Part shown: positions 37,801 to 50,911 of the stretch, piece by piece | Numbering within the stretch: position 1 is the stretch's first letter | How the letters are laid out: each line of letters starts with the position of its first letter | Source of the DNA: Musa acuminata AAA Group | Lineage: Eukaryota; Streptophyta; Magnoliopsida; Zingiberales; Musaceae | Length of the DNA: 64,000 nucleotides | Assembly (NCBI RefSeq): GCF_036884655.1 | Contig: NC_088357.1 | Coordinates: 7,241,001-7,305,000, forward strand | Reading direction: 5' to 3' | Translations under genes and position numbers: made by a program | Notes under the pieces: generated by a model | What the model was told of the DNA's origin: nothing | What the model saw: only the letters and a program-made list of their open reading frames with translations | The model's database searches: none

Positions 37801-40800
37801 GAATTAAGCCTAAATTGAGTTGATTTAGGAGTATAGTATTTGGTTATGAAGCTAGTAGCCTATGAATGTAAGAACCGTAAGCCTCTTGAGCACTCCCTTT
37901 GGTGTTTATTTTATAGCATTAAACGATCTTTTTTCCTTAAATTTTGGTCTTGGAAGATACTCCTGTTACTTGAATTACAGAACTAATTAGAGAAGTACTG
38001 GTTAGAAGATGCAAACAGTTCAGGAGATGCATTGTAGTCTAGGGTTCGGTATAGATTAATAATTTAAGCTTATTTGTTTTGTCTAGAATAGTTTATGCTG
38101 CAAGTTGACCTAGGTATCATTTTCTATATTTCCTCAAAGTGATAACTCCTCTGTATTATTATAAGAGATCGCTAGATCCTGTCTCCAATTCTGTGTACTG
38201 TTTCTTATGGACATATTATTATATTATTGTTTTTTCTTGGCAGATTAGCTCCTACTAATATTTGATTTGATAATGGAGACTGATTAAATTTCTTTCTCAT
38301 TCTTTATTCAGCCAACTGTTGATATTAAAACAGTTCTATCTCAACTCATGGACAGACTATCAAATTATGCTGCTTCCAGTATAGAAGTGAGTTTCGTGAC
38401 ATGGTTCATGGTTGCATTTCACACGTGCACACACAAAACAATGAATCTTACTCATAGATAGTGCTGCAGGTATTACCAGAATTCTTGCAAGTAGAAGCTT
38501 TTTCCAAACTCAGCAATGCAATTGGAAAGGTAGTTTCTTATATAGCTCATGTATATCTCTTCTGAATTCTGATAATATCTTGCTGCCTAAGTATAGTTAT
38601 GTAATGCATTCAATCATTCATGGCACCTTTTAAGTTCTTGTGCTTTTCTGTATGTATCTATATCAATTTGGACTGAGTCTACAAAATTGTTGTAAGATGT
38701 GAAACCTATTTGGTTTCAGGTATCTCACTTCTCGGTTGACTTTGTTGTACTGAATTATATTATTGTTCCAACATTCTAAAAACTTCACCTGGTTGCATCT
38801 TGCCATATGACATTTTAGTAGCTCAGGTGGCAATAGTTATATTTGGAGTCTGGGGCACTGGGTCATGTCAATGGAATCAAGCATTTGGAGCTTCCAATTA
38901 GTATTACCTAGTTGTGGATCATCTGAAATAATTATCATTCAGTCACTGATACAGGATGGTGGCAGTTTTCTTTGGTTCATCAAGATCTTTCAATCCTGAA
39001 ACGTGATTAGAACTTAGAAGATATTGAAGTTTGAAGGTGAATCAAAGTTTGAAAGAGCTACAACAATTAAAACATTATTATATTGGATTTTGAAAGTCAC
39101 ATGGAATTAATGTTGATGATAAAATGCTGCTCATACTGTGTATTTGAACCTAGTGAGTATGGTGTCAAATTAAAAGTTAACAAAATAATGTTTTCTCTTT
39201 CTTGCTGGCATAACATAGCCTATTCCAGGAGTCAATTTTGAATTTTGAGCCTTGAAACCTTAAAATTCACTTTTGACACATGCCTTTCTTCTTGTTCTCT
39301 AAAAGACAGAAAAAAGGGAATTACATGATGCTTCTTGCCTCAAGAACTCTTAATACATTGGTATCTAGTAATTGTCTTTGTTGCTTATCTTGACATTTTT
39401 AAGGCCTTAATGATGGATCAGATTACTGAAATGTCACTTGAGGATGCATTTGGCTGCATCTGATAGCTTGCTTCTTTAGTTGCTATCCTGGCTTCATTGT
39501 AGCACCACTAAATTTTTTGTTTGCAAATATTGGCATTTATAGCATTTTCATTGTGTGCAACCTTGATTACTTGCAATATGACCATTTGTAACTTAAAAGC
39601 TGTCTTACTAAATGGTATTACTTGGTTCCCTTTTTCCTTCAATGGATCTATACGGCAATTGTTACATTGTTATAAGCTCTTGGCATGTAACTGAAGAAGG
39701 TAGCTTGCAGTAGAATATTAGACGTGTAGGTGTTATGAATTATGAAATACTTGTTATTTTCAGCAGAAGGAAAACCTTCTTTGTTCTTATTTCATTCTGA
39801 TAATTCATGCCCAGCTATCATATTTCATCCTTTATGCGTCTAGTTGCTTCAATTATACATTAATATTCGTAAGTGTGAAAACAAGCAGTTGTTAGGCACT
39901 TGATTTAAATAAGTAGTTCAGTATTAGTTCCATCGTCAAGATTTTTTTAAATTTTTTTTTACAAAGTGATATATGATTGCATGATCGTGATTTGGAGATC
40001 TAGAGTTACGTTATCAATAATGTGCCTTTTGTAGCCATCCCAGCTCAAATTTTTTCCTGTGATATTTGTTGCAGTGGCAATGCCTGGCCTAGTTCATATT
40101 CATGTAGATTTCCTACCAGATACAAACAATTTTTTTGGGTGAAAATATAATACTTGGAATTTTTGTGATTATAGACTGGTATCATAGCTAATTAACTTAT
40201 GGGAATATAAATTATTATAAGACAATTCTTGATTTTATTCTTTTACACAGACCAAAAAGAATATATGCTGCTTTTGCTGTGGTTGACTATTATCACACTT
40301 CTAGGCCATTTTAATCTTTTGTTAGTGTATGTCACAGTTGCTGGTTAATTGATGATGGTTTTGGTGTCACATTGGTTTGATAAGACTAGTGATTATGTGC
40401 AACAAGTCTGTGTTCTGATTATGTATATCAAGATTCTCAGCTGTTCTATATTTATAGGTAATAGAAGCACAGGTTGACATGCCTGTTGTTGGAGCAATCA
40501 CTCTCTATGTGTCCCTTCTCACATTTACTCTCCGTGTGCATCCTGACCGGCTTGACTATGTGGATCAAGTACTGGTATGAGCTAATCATTTTGGCTGTAA
40601 TTTCTGATGTTCATGTTTTATCATAATAAATAGGACACAAGCCATGCCTTTCTTGTCTGATGTATAATGACTTTGGGGAGTTCCTTTTGCATTTATGAAA
40701 TAAAATGAACATCAGTCTCTATCAAATGTTGCATGTATGAAGTCGGCTAGAATTAAATTTCATTTGACACTTGGCCAATTAGAAAGCTATTTGGATCGAA

Positions 40801-43800
40801 ATGTTTGTGAACAATATAGCAGCATATTTCTTACTTGCATTTGTCAACAGGGAGCATGCGTCAAGAAACTTTCAGGAAGAGCTAAACTCGAGGATAGCAG
40901 GGCAACTAAGCAAATTGTTGCACTTTTAAGTGCTCCTCTGGAAAAGTATAATGATATTGGTACAGCCTTAAAGCTTCCTAACTATCCCCGGGTCATGGAC
41001 CACCTGGATAATGGGACTAATAAAGTCATGGCTGTAGTTATTATCCAAAGCATCATGAAGAATACCACCTGCATATCAACTGCTGACAAAGTAGGCCTTC
41101 CCTTTTATTTGTGTTCTAGTTATAAATGGTCTTTGGACAAATTGTAAGATTTTTTGATACTTCTAGGTTGAGGCTTTATTTGAATTGATAAAAGGGCTTA
41201 TAAGAGATATGGATGAAACTCAAGATGATGAGGTAAGCATCGGTTTCACCCTTTTCCAGTTAGCTATCTCTTATGCAGTCAAAAACTTACTATCCTTACT
41301 TTAAATGTATCTAGCTATGTCATCAGAGCAACCTGTAAAATAGACTGATTTTCTATTTTGTACACTTTTCTCTGTATATAGATTGATGAAGAGGATTTCA
41401 AGGAGGAACAAAATTCTGTTGCTCGTCTCATTCATATGTTGCATAACGATGACCCTGAGGAGATGTTGAAGGTAGATAATGTGTTTCTTCCACATTTTAT
41501 GAGTTACATATATTAGAACTTTCTGTTTGGTCGTTTTTGAGAAAGGGTTGTCTTTGTCAGTAAGGGATAACTAAATCCTAATATATTATATACCTTATCA
41601 GTATCTTGAACTTAAAATGTTTCAAATATGATAAATATAGTGTGCATATTTTCACTTATAAGCATGAAATTTCTTCAGAGTCATTATGATATGGTACTTC
41701 TTTTCATTTAGATGATAGAGATATTCATCTTAGCTAAAAAACAATATCTTACAAATGTGGATTCTCATATAAACCCTTTGAAAGATTTTTCGAAGGGAAG
41801 AAAAAAACTATTGCATCAAGATACTGCCTACTCTTGTGTTGTATATCCATTATCTTCATAGTACTTTCTCAATCATTCTCTGGTTCATTATCTTATCTAT
41901 AAAATGTGACCAATTAAACGATTCATGGCAATTTAAAATAGGCTATTCTATTATGAAGTTAGAGACTTAGCCAAAGCATCTTATGAATAGAGATGTGACA
42001 TTTAACTTTATTTTGTTGAATTGTTCACACCTTCGTGTCGATTGCATATACAAGTTATACCAGCTAGTTTAATTACAACTACAATGATTTTCAGATCATA
42101 TGTACCGTAAGGAAGCATATTATTCTTGGAGGTCCCAAACGACTACCTTTTACTGTACCTCCCCTTGTCTTTTCCGCCCTTAAGGTTTGTGTTTAAAATC
42201 TTTTATCACTGTAAATTTTAAAGTTGCAGAGATCTTTTTTTTATAATTTTAAAACATCATTTATCATTTGACTCTTTTCTTTGTATATATTCTCATAGAG
42301 TATGCTTGATGTTATTGGGCATTTGTTGCTTTAATCTAACTGGTCATCACTGTACTGCACTAATGGTTGTATTGTCATGATAGAATCTTTGCATGATCGT
42401 TAGAGTAGACAATGATAACCAAGATAATGGTAAACAGTGCTTACTTACCTGTAAATTCTTCATATTATTAACATTTTAACATGGACATATTTCATGTCCT
42501 AAGATTGTTCAACAAGAAAAAACATCTTAAATTGATAAGCATGAACACATTTCTCTTTTTTTTTTTAAGTTACTAGTTTATGAAGAATGAACTGTGACGT
42601 AATCATAATGCGTACGCAATTGATGCTTCAAAATCTCAAATTTTTAGCTTATTCTAGTTCGTAAAGATGTTTTTGGGACTTTGAAGTATTTGTACTTTTT
42701 AATGTTGGGTTTGTTAGGAGAAGTTTTATCTTATTATAGGCTTTATCTTTTGATGATAAGATAAAGGTTTATCTTAGACAGTCTCAGTTAGTTTGAATTT
42801 GGAGAAGATAAGATAGAGCCATTGTCTTATTTAATATTTATAGTAGTTTAGTTTTTACTATATAAATAAAACCTTCATAGGCACAAAGAACCATCGATGA
42901 ATTCTATTATGTTTATGGCCTTAATATTTACTTTCTATGATGGATGTTTCCTCCAACTCATGGTATGCAATTTCGAATGGTACCGCCCAGTACGGGTGGT
43001 ACGTACCGGTCTGATGGCATACCGGTACGCGGACCGCCCGCTACCGGACGGACCGTGCTACAGTGCTATACTGTAGCAGCACTACAGTGCTACAGTAAGA
43101 GGAAGAAATATTTAAAATCGTTCGGTAAGTTCTGGTGTACTTCTCGGTACGCCGGTACCGTACCATACCGAGTCAACCTTAAAACACTGATACGGTACAG
43201 TATTGTATACTTTGCTCCAACTTATAGTCTTTTTCCAATCCACAGTCTTGTACCCCTCACTTTCGAGTCTTATTTCATTGATTTAGTCATCTTTTGCATT
43301 AGTATGTTATCTTATACAGGTTATGGATGCTATATCAAATTAGAGTGAGGATTAGCCCTACAATGCCTTTATATAGCATCATTTGGTATTCCTGCACTTT
43401 GAAAATCCTTGGGAAATATTCTATTTTCACATCCTACTTCCAGTCTTATTCTTCCAATCCTAATATTTTATGTATTCAAGTGATTGCAACAAAGAGAGAA
43501 ATCAACACACCAAAAAGTCAATCCAAGAGGATAAAAAACTTTTAGATAATGTTACTCCACCTTGACCTTCAGGACTTAATTTGCTCTGCAGAAGCAAATT
43601 TATGCATCCCAATTGAGAAAGTTCTTGGTTTGAGTTTATATTTGATTTATAGGGACTTTGAAGTATAAGTTTTATATTGTCATAGGCTTTGTCTTTTGAT
43701 GATAAATAAAATCTTTAGGAAGTTCTAGTTGAGTTTGAACTGGGGAAGATAATGTAGTCTTTTTACAATTAACATTTAACAGTAGCCTATAAATAAGGTT

Positions 43801-46800
43801 GATTGAATTCTCATAATGTACCTTGGGAGAAAGGATAAAAATCCTCGTTGAGTTGTATAGGGCATGCTGATATCTCTATGAAGTGGAAGGCACAGTTCAA
43901 AAATTGGCCTAGCCATATTCTGGGACCTGGAGCATGTCTTGGCATGGTACATCTTGATACATTTTGAATTGGCATAATCCTCATGGCAATATTTGACAAG
44001 TACAAGAGTGAGAAAAGAAGAAAGAAGGAAAAGGAAGGACTTCTTCTCTATGTCAAGAGATCTTTCACAAATTTAGCTAAACAAGTCATGCTTTTGTCGG
44101 AAACAAGAACTAGAGGGGAACCATCTGACCATAGATTTCAAGTGAATATTCAGGTCTCTACAAAAATTTTTAATCACAACACACTTTTTATAAATAGTTA
44201 TTCAGGCCCTATAGGATAATTGGATTCAGGATTATGGCTGTTAATTTCTTTGGATCCAGGCTGTCAACAACCTAAGTGAAAGTTTTATATAAGTTAAATT
44301 TAAAACCAATATGCAGTCTGGACAAGTCGAACAAGTTGGCTCTTTATGTCTGAACTCAAGACTTGAGTCAAGAATTAAAATAATCCAATATAACCAGACA
44401 TATAGATGCATTGGACTTAATCTGGAGGCTCATCTAGGCTAAATTTTTTACCCTTCTTTTGGCATCAAAGTGGCAGGAAAAGCATCCTTAATAAGGGCTC
44501 GGTGATATGCATCTACAGTGTGGTTTGCCATGAGCAATCATATAATAAATGTAAATGTATAACCATAAAAGTCACTCCCTACTGTCTCCTTATACATACC
44601 TCTGCTTTTTGGTGTCTTCCAGATGATTGACAGGCATATAACATTCTGAGGGAAGACTTGTGTCTTAAAAAATCATGATGATTCCTTACATAAGTCACTA
44701 TATAGGTCAGATTATCCAATCTATAGTTGATTGGTAGATTTCTAGTAATTAATTTGTGGACTAAAATAACCAGTTTCTGCATTTCTTAGTATTGTGTAGC
44801 TTGGGTTTTTAGCCAGAGCATTATCATGCCAAGTTTACATGATTACCCAAAAGGTGCTATGTATAATCTCAAATTCCCTAAGTTGTTTGTTTGTATCAGT
44901 AGAATAAAGTGCACTTAGTTTCTTTCTTGAGTTTGCATCCACTATGTATTTGCTAAGTTAAACTGGCCTGAAGTTGCAAAAAAGAAATTTCCTTTTACAA
45001 AAAACTTGGTGAATGTACTTCTAAGTTAAAAGGCAACTCACCCAGACGAAATTCTTTCACTTGTCATTATCACCACTGCCTATTTGAAGAACCAGCTCCC
45101 AATGACTATAATGATTTTTTCTACCAAGTAAAATTTGTCATTTAAATGATTTTCTCTACACCAGTTAATCTTTAATGAATTCATGTTGTTCTGCAGTTGG
45201 TTAGACATTTACAAGGGCAAGATGGAGATGTGATTGGTGAAGAAATCTCTGCAACACCAAAGAAAATCTTTCAAATTTTACATCAGGTTACTATTTCTCT
45301 GAGTTTGCACGTTATGAATAAATTGAAAACTAGTTATCTACTATTTTATTAGCCCAGCTAGAATAAGCATATTCTGATTTGGTATAAAAATTTACACATG
45401 AGAGATTATGATTTCTGGAAAAGCATCAGTTGCGGCTTCATAAGTTATCTTGTCCCTTGTTGATTATTTCAGTTTTCCAAGTGTCCTTTGTGTTTCCCTT
45501 AGTCTCATTGCTTTAATCTGTTTCAGACTATTGAGGCATTGTTATCTGTCCCTTCACCAGAGCTTGCTCTAAGATTATACTTACAGTGCGCGGAGGTTTG
45601 TAAACTTCTACAGTCCTGAAAGTTTTTGCCCCATTAAAAATTAGGTTTTCCTTGGTAACTGGTTTTCTTACCTCAGGCTGCCAATGATTGTGATCTTGAA
45701 CCTGTTGCTTATGAATTCTTCACCCAAGCATTTATTTTATATGAAGAGGAGGTTGCGGTAAGTTATCTATATAGAAGACCTTGTGTTTGCAGGTCTTTTA
45801 ATTGAATGGACTATGTTATATTTGGGAGAGCATATTTCGAAGTAATTGGTCTTTATCTTTTGTTAATCTTACGTTGATTATAATGTTTGTTTGAGCAGGA
45901 CTCCAAAGCACAAGTGACTGCAATTCACTTAATTATAGGAACTCTTCAGCGGATGAATGTCTTTGGGGTTGAGAACAGAGACACACTAACACATAAGGCC
46001 ACAGGGGTAAGCTTTCTCATCGTCACGAGTGTCTGTCTGCTACATACCTTTGTGTGACTTGTTATGGAGTGAAGTTGTTAACCTGGCAAATGTTTTCCCT
46101 CTTGTGCAGTATTCTGCCAAACTTTTGAAGAAGCCTGATCAGTGCAGAGCTGTTTATGCATGTTCACATCTATTCTGGGTTGATGAGCAAGATGGCATTA
46201 AAGATGGAGAACGGTACATATTATTTCTTTTGACCCATATATTTCTGTTGACTCCTAGCAGTTTGTTGTGGGGTATTGGACTCCACAATGTGGTAGTCAG
46301 TCTACTCTGTTGCCAAACTGTAGGTCCTCCTACTTGTTCCAGTACCTTAAATGCATTATGCCTTTACCAAAGCTATAGCTGTGCATTTCCCACCGGTGTT
46401 GGTCTTGAACGTTTTAGCCATGAGTTTGGTCAAGTAGATTGATTCTAGTTGGTGTAGGTTGAGCCTTAATGTTTTCTGGGCCTTTGAGATTTTCAGGAAC
46501 TTCAATTGAATAATTTTGGATCAAATCAGTCTATCTGCCTTTTTTTTAATAATAATTTTAGGTATTTGCAAACAAGTTTCATCCATATTTTTGATATGTT
46601 TAATTGAGTATATTTGGGTTGATTTGCAATTATTATTCTCTTAGTGAACTTAGAACAAGTTGGTCATGGTCATCTTCTTCTTCCTCTATCACGTATTTCC
46701 TCCTATTTCTAACCAACCTCTTTCTTCCATGGTTACCACCTTTGTTTTGTTCTCTGCGCTTGTAGCCATATTTCTAATATTATAGAGAAATCAATTATGA

Positions 46801-47441
46801 CTCATCTATCTCTATGGGCCACAGGGCCTACATAAGCATCCAAGTGTTTTCGCAAGTATATTGTGTGTGCATGAGTTCATATTCATGTGTCTGTGCATGT
46901 CCTATTCATTCTTAACTAATCGGTCTTATCTTTATGAGGAAAAATAGTTCCAAAACTGACGAGCCTATACATCTTACAAAAATAATATTACTAGGAACCA
47001 GGGACAAAAATAATATTTTAATCCTCTTGCACTGATTTGTTCCAGGGTCCTCCTTTGCTTAAAGCGAGCCTTGAGAATTGCGAATGCTGCCCAACAAATG
47101 GCCAATGTGACAAGGGGCAGCAGTGGACCAGTCGTACTGTTCATCGAAATACTGAACAAGTAGCATTGTCAAAGCAAATATCTAATCTAAGAATTAAATG
47201 ATTGCTTTGCTTATTTTATTATTTTCTTTGCAGGTACTTGTACTTCTTTGAGAAAGGGAACCCCCAGGTTACAAGTTCTGTGCTTCAAGGTTTGATTGAA
47301 CTCATCAAAACTGAGATGCAAACTGATGGCTCATCAGATCCATCAGCTGATGCGTTCTTCGCCAGCACTCTGCGTTATATCCAGTTCCAGAAGCAGAAAG
47401 GTGGCGCTATGGGCGAAAAATATGATCCCATCAAAATTTGA
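31812..47441 (+). CDS. VPS35: VPS35, retromer core subunit
   Basis: Twenty-two exons: 31812-31901, 32010-32106, 32200-32326, 34489-34674, 35817-35904, 36107-36163, 36255-36344, 36422-36544, 38312-38386, 38470-38529, 40458-40574, 40851-41090, 41167-41232, 41382-41471, 42095-42184, 45197-45286, 45527-45595, 45677-45757, 45899-46006, 46110-46213, 47046-47159 and 47234-47441. They sum to 2370 nt (789 residues), the normal VPS35 length. The conserved PRLYLL motif that contacts VPS26 lies near residues 102-107 and is split by intron 3. Helical-repeat segments such as [16 protein letters not shown] and the C-terminal [16 protein letters not shown] are typical. VPS35 with VPS26/VPS29 recycles vacuolar sorting receptors from endosomes. 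All splice sites used are GT-AG and the frame is unbroken. Long introns hold repeats but show no exon damage. Confidence 0.97.
34007..34358. repeat. 176-bp tandem duplication in VPS35 intron 3
   Basis: Copy 1 is 34007-34182 and copy 2 is 34183-34358. Both begin TTTTGTAATGAA and share CTCTGGCTACAGTGGTCTTT and TCCATTTCAAGATCTATTAC. They differ by few substitutions and small indels, so the duplication is fairly recent. It ends about 130 bp before exon 4. Confidence 0.93.
35290..35540. repeat. Degenerate dispersed repeat in VPS35 intron 4
   Basis: AT-shifted remnants of a TACCGGTAC-type repeat are visible (GTATAAACCAGTACC, GGTTGGTATGC, TATCGGACTGGCAC). It resembles the better preserved copy at 42960-43200. 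Confidence 0.5.
37505..37655. repeat. Short palindrome-bearing units in VPS35 intron 8
   Basis: Four spaced copies of TCCTAA-N5-TTAGGA or its variants lie near 37512, 37553, 37591 and 37634, roughly 40 bp apart. The first is a perfect inverted repeat; the others are progressively degraded. A related GTACTGTAGCACTCC-type segment follows at 37720-37760. Confidence 0.65.
42675..42910. repeat. Direct repeat, left copy, in VPS35 intron 15
   Basis: Begins GGGACTTTGAAGTAT and continues through ATAGGCTTTATCTTTTGATG to a TATAAATAAA box. The right copy starts at 43652. It may be the LTR of a decayed small retroelement. Confidence 0.7.
42955..43200. repeat. TACCGGTAC-rich foldback repeat in VPS35 intron 15
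   Basis: A GC-rich island in an AT-rich intron with many short inverted words (GGTACCG, CGTACCGG, CGGTACGC) and a CTACAGTGC / ACTGTAG hairpin core at about 43059-43097. Similar but more decayed sequence occurs in introns 4 and 8. I associate this repeat style with banana-type genomes from memory; that is not a verified match. Confidence 0.65.
43652..43830. repeat. Direct repeat, right copy, in VPS35 intron 15
   Basis: Begins GGGACTTTGAAGTAT and shares CATAGGCTTTGTCTTTTGATG and CTATAAATAAGG with the left copy at 42675. The two are clearly diverged. Confidence 0.68.
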
Positions 47442-48054
47442 TGGCAGTGCATTCTCTGTGACAGCCTAGTCAGGAGTGCTATGTAACCCCAAATTTTCAT
47501 TTTAATTGTCAAGGTGGTAAATAGAGCATTGTATATGCGCCGTAGTTTGTAAGGTTTTAATCTCATGCATTCTTTGGTGGCCTCACTCGTGTATGCTTTT
47601 CATTTTCTATTATTTGTCAGTGTTGGATGATCGACGAAGTTTCCTAAATGTCCACTTAGAAGTTTTGGATGGAATTGTGGTTAGACAACATTGGCGTATG
47701 TAATAATGTAATGTCTATACCTTAGACAATGGATGATCGAAGAAGGCGTCTGTGTTCATTATTTTTTGCATGCCACTGTCCAATTTGATTACCGAAATGA
47801 TTCGATGGGAGACGAGAGATGTACTTGCTCATGGAATTTCTTCCGACCTTTTTCTTGCTGTGATTGCACGTATGGAATTAGCTATATTTGCTCCACGAAA
47901 TGTTCGATGTCATTTCTCGAATCCCCAAATGCTGTGATTTGTTGTCGTCTTTGCAAGCACCCAAACTCCCGAGTCAAAACAACCCACCTTCCTTTATGTC
48001 CACATTTATTCCCACCTTCATTGTACCGTCACTCACTTCCCCTGTATCAACCAC
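47442..48054. other. Spacer between VPS35 and the amine oxidase gene
   Basis: Holds the VPS35 3' untranslated region and the presumed amine oxidase promoter. No separate gene is visible. The two genes are in tandem, 613 bp apart. Confidence 0.55.
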
Positions 48055-50674
48055 ATGTCTCCCTTCTTCTTCTTCCTCCTCCTCTCGTTCGAGCTGGCCT
48101 GCAGCTACCGCCATCCCCTCGACCCCCTCACCCCTTCCGAGATCTCCATTGTCAGCAGCGTTATCAAGACCTCCCATTTTGGCTCGTCCAAATCGCTTTC
48201 CTTCCACTATGTCGGCCTGGACGAGCCCGACAAGCCCGACCTGCTTGAGTGGTCGTTGGGCCACCGCCGAAGCAAGGAGAAGGCACTGCCGCCACGGCGA
48301 GCGTTCGTGATCGCCCGGTCCGAGGGGAAGACCCACGAGATATACGTGGACATTGCCAGTCGCTCCGTCGTCTCCGACGAGGTCTACGAGGGATTCGGGT
48401 ACCCCATGCTCACCTTCGAGGAGGAAGAGGCGGCCTCCGCCCTGCCCTTCAGCTACCCGCCGTTCGTGGCGTCGGTCGCGAAAAGGGGACTGGCGCTGGA
48501 GGACGTGCTGTGCACGCCCTTGTCGGTGGGGTGGTTCGGGGAAGCGAAGCAGGGGAGGCGGCGGGTGAAGATAGCGTGCTACCTCACGGGGGACACGGTC
48601 AACTTCTACGCGCGGCCATTGGAGGGGGTGACGGTGGTGGTGGACTTGGACGCCCTGACGATCGTGGAGTACGAGGACCGGGTGGTGGTGCCGGTGCCGG
48701 AGTCGGCAGGGACGGACTACCGAGCCGTAAAGCAGAGGCCGCCGTTCGGGCCGCAGACGAAGCCCGGCACCTTCGTCCAGCCGGAAGGGAAGGGGTTCGA
48801 AGTAGATGGCCACATGATCAGGTCCGAATCCACTGAGCTCACCCGCTCTCCCTTCCTTTTTGTCTTCTCTGTCCTCCATGTTTGCTCTCTCTGCTTTGCA
48901 TGTAATTAAACTTGCATTGACTCGATCAACAATGTCGGCATCAACAATACGCCAATAGGTTAAGATGCAGATCGCCATAAGAACACCTTCCGCAATAACT
49001 TCTGTACGTTAATGCACACTGACAACATCAAGAGCAGATCATGGCGCGACTTACCAAGTTGGTACGAATCTGCAGGTGGGCAAACTGGGAATTCCACTTG
49101 GGCTTCGACGTCCGAGCCGGGACAGTCATCTCCGTGGCTTCCTTGAAGGACTCCGAGGTGGGAACGCCGCGGCGAGTGCTCCACAGGGGCTTCGTGTCCG
49201 AGCTCTTCATACCGTACATGGATCCGTCGGAGGAGTGGTACTACAAGACCTTCTTCGACGCTGGCGAGAACGGCTTCGGGCTCTCGGCGGCCCCTCTGGA
49301 GCCCAACGCCGACTGCCCGGCCAACGCCGCGTTCATGGACGCCCACTTCGCCGGCCGAGACGGGGCGCCGGTCCGGATCCCGAACGCCCTCTGCGTCTTC
49401 GAGCGCTACGCGGGCGACGCTTCGTGGCGGCACACCGAGTTCGGGTTTCCCGGCCAAGTGGTGAGCTCATCTACGTCCGAGAACCATCTCAGGATCGATG
49501 CTTGCATACGAATGGAGTATTACTGTGTGCGTTGCGGCAGATAACGGAGGTGAGGCCGGACGTGAGCTTGGTGGTGCGAATGGTGTCCGCGGTCGGCAAC
49601 TACGACTACGTGATAGACTGGGAATTCAAGACCAGCGGCTCCATCAAAATAGGGGTATGAGAAAGAAGAGATGAGAATAGAATCATACAACGCTAATCAG
49701 ATGTGCCAGTGAATGTGTGTTGACCGGATGCCACTGTGCCACCGGACGCCTGCCTTAGTGGCGTTGACTACTTTTCGACATCATAGATTCTTCTACCTCT
49801 GACTTGGTCTCGACTTCACGTTGATGCATGCAGGTGTCACTGACAGGAATCCTGGAAGTCAAAGGCACGCGCTACACCCACGCAGACCAAATCGCCGGCG
49901 ACGAGCACGGCACGCTGCTGGCTAGAAACACCATCGGCGTCTACCACGATCATTTCGTCACGTTCCACCTGGACCTCGACGTCGATGGACCCGCCAACTC
50001 CTTCGTCAGGTCCAAGCTTAAGACCGTGAGGGTGACCGATGGCAGCTCGCGGAGGAGGAGCTACTGGACGGTGGCGAAGGAGACGGCCAAGACAGAGGCC
50101 GACGCCCGAGTGGAGCTCGGCGACGAGCCGGGCGAGCTGCTGGTGGTGAACCCTAGCAAGAGGACGAGGATGGGGAACCTCGTCGGGTACCGGGTGATCA
50201 GCCACGGCGCGACGGCGGCCTCGCTGCTCTCCGACGATGACTACCCTCAGATCCGGGCGAGCTACAGCAAGAATCAGGTGTGGGTGACGGCTTACAACAA
50301 GTCGGAGAAGTGGGCGGCGGGGCTTTACACGGACGAGAGCAGGGGAGACGACAACTTGGCTGCATGGAGTCGGAGGTACGTGACCCTGTTGCCAGAAAGC
50401 CATGAACATACGAGTTGCGTTTGTTCTCGTGATGGAGCCATGGCTGATACGATGGCGTGCTGCATGCAGGAATGCAGGGATCGAAGACACAGACATCGTG
50501 CTGTGGTACACTGCGGGCTTCCATCACGTGCCCTGTCAAGAAGACTTCCCGTTGATGCCACTGTTGAGCGGTGGCTTCGAGCTTCGTCCTGCCAACTTCT
50601 TCGAGAGGAATCCATTGATCAAGACTCGGCCTAATGGGCCGGTGCTTCTGCCCAATTGTTCCAGGAATCCCTAG
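48055..50674 (+). CDS. Copper amine oxidase (primary-amine oxidase, EC 1.4.3.21 class)
   Basis: Five exons: 48055-48821, 49076-49460, 49541-49654, 49834-50375 and 50470-50674. They sum to 2013 nt (670 residues), the usual size. A signal peptide ([17 protein letters not shown]) precedes the N2/N3 domains. The catalytic-base Asp lies in FFDAGE (about residue 317). The tyrosine converted to topaquinone lies in VGNYDY (about residue 405). Copper ligands are the two His in YHDHF (about 460 and 462) and one in GFHHVP (about 621/622). All are intact, so an active enzyme is expected. It oxidises putrescine and similar amines to aminoaldehydes, H2O2 and ammonia. The signal peptide and the absence of a C-terminal SKL-type signal suggest the apoplast. 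Exons are strongly GC-rich. A retroelement begins 238 bp after the stop. Confidence 0.95.
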
Positions 50675-50911
50675 AAGGATGAAGAGTGTCACGTACGAGC
50701 TGTCTCAAAAATTAAGATTTTATCTGATATAATTGAACCGGAGTTCTTCTTCTCCGTTGAGATGGAAGTCCGGCATGTGGATCTCAAATTGTACGCTTGT
50801 TTTAACAGTCACTTCTTCTCACTTGTTCTACATTCCGATGTAGCCATAGTTTCGGATCCACCAAATTAGGATCTGGAAACTGTATCATGATGATGTCCAA
50901 ATGATTATTAG

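Noticed and set aside
40737..41147. 136-codon frame as a separate gene
   Set aside because: Its middle is VPS35 exon 12 (40851-41090); the ends are intron read-through.
47974..48978. 334-codon minus-strand frame
   Set aside because: It is antisense to the first amine oxidase exon; the GC-rich codon bias removes stops on the opposite strand. The product is Arg/Pro/His-rich and matches nothing.
49837..50511. 224-codon minus-strand frame
   Set aside because: Shadow of amine oxidase exon 4, which has intact copper ligands on the plus strand.
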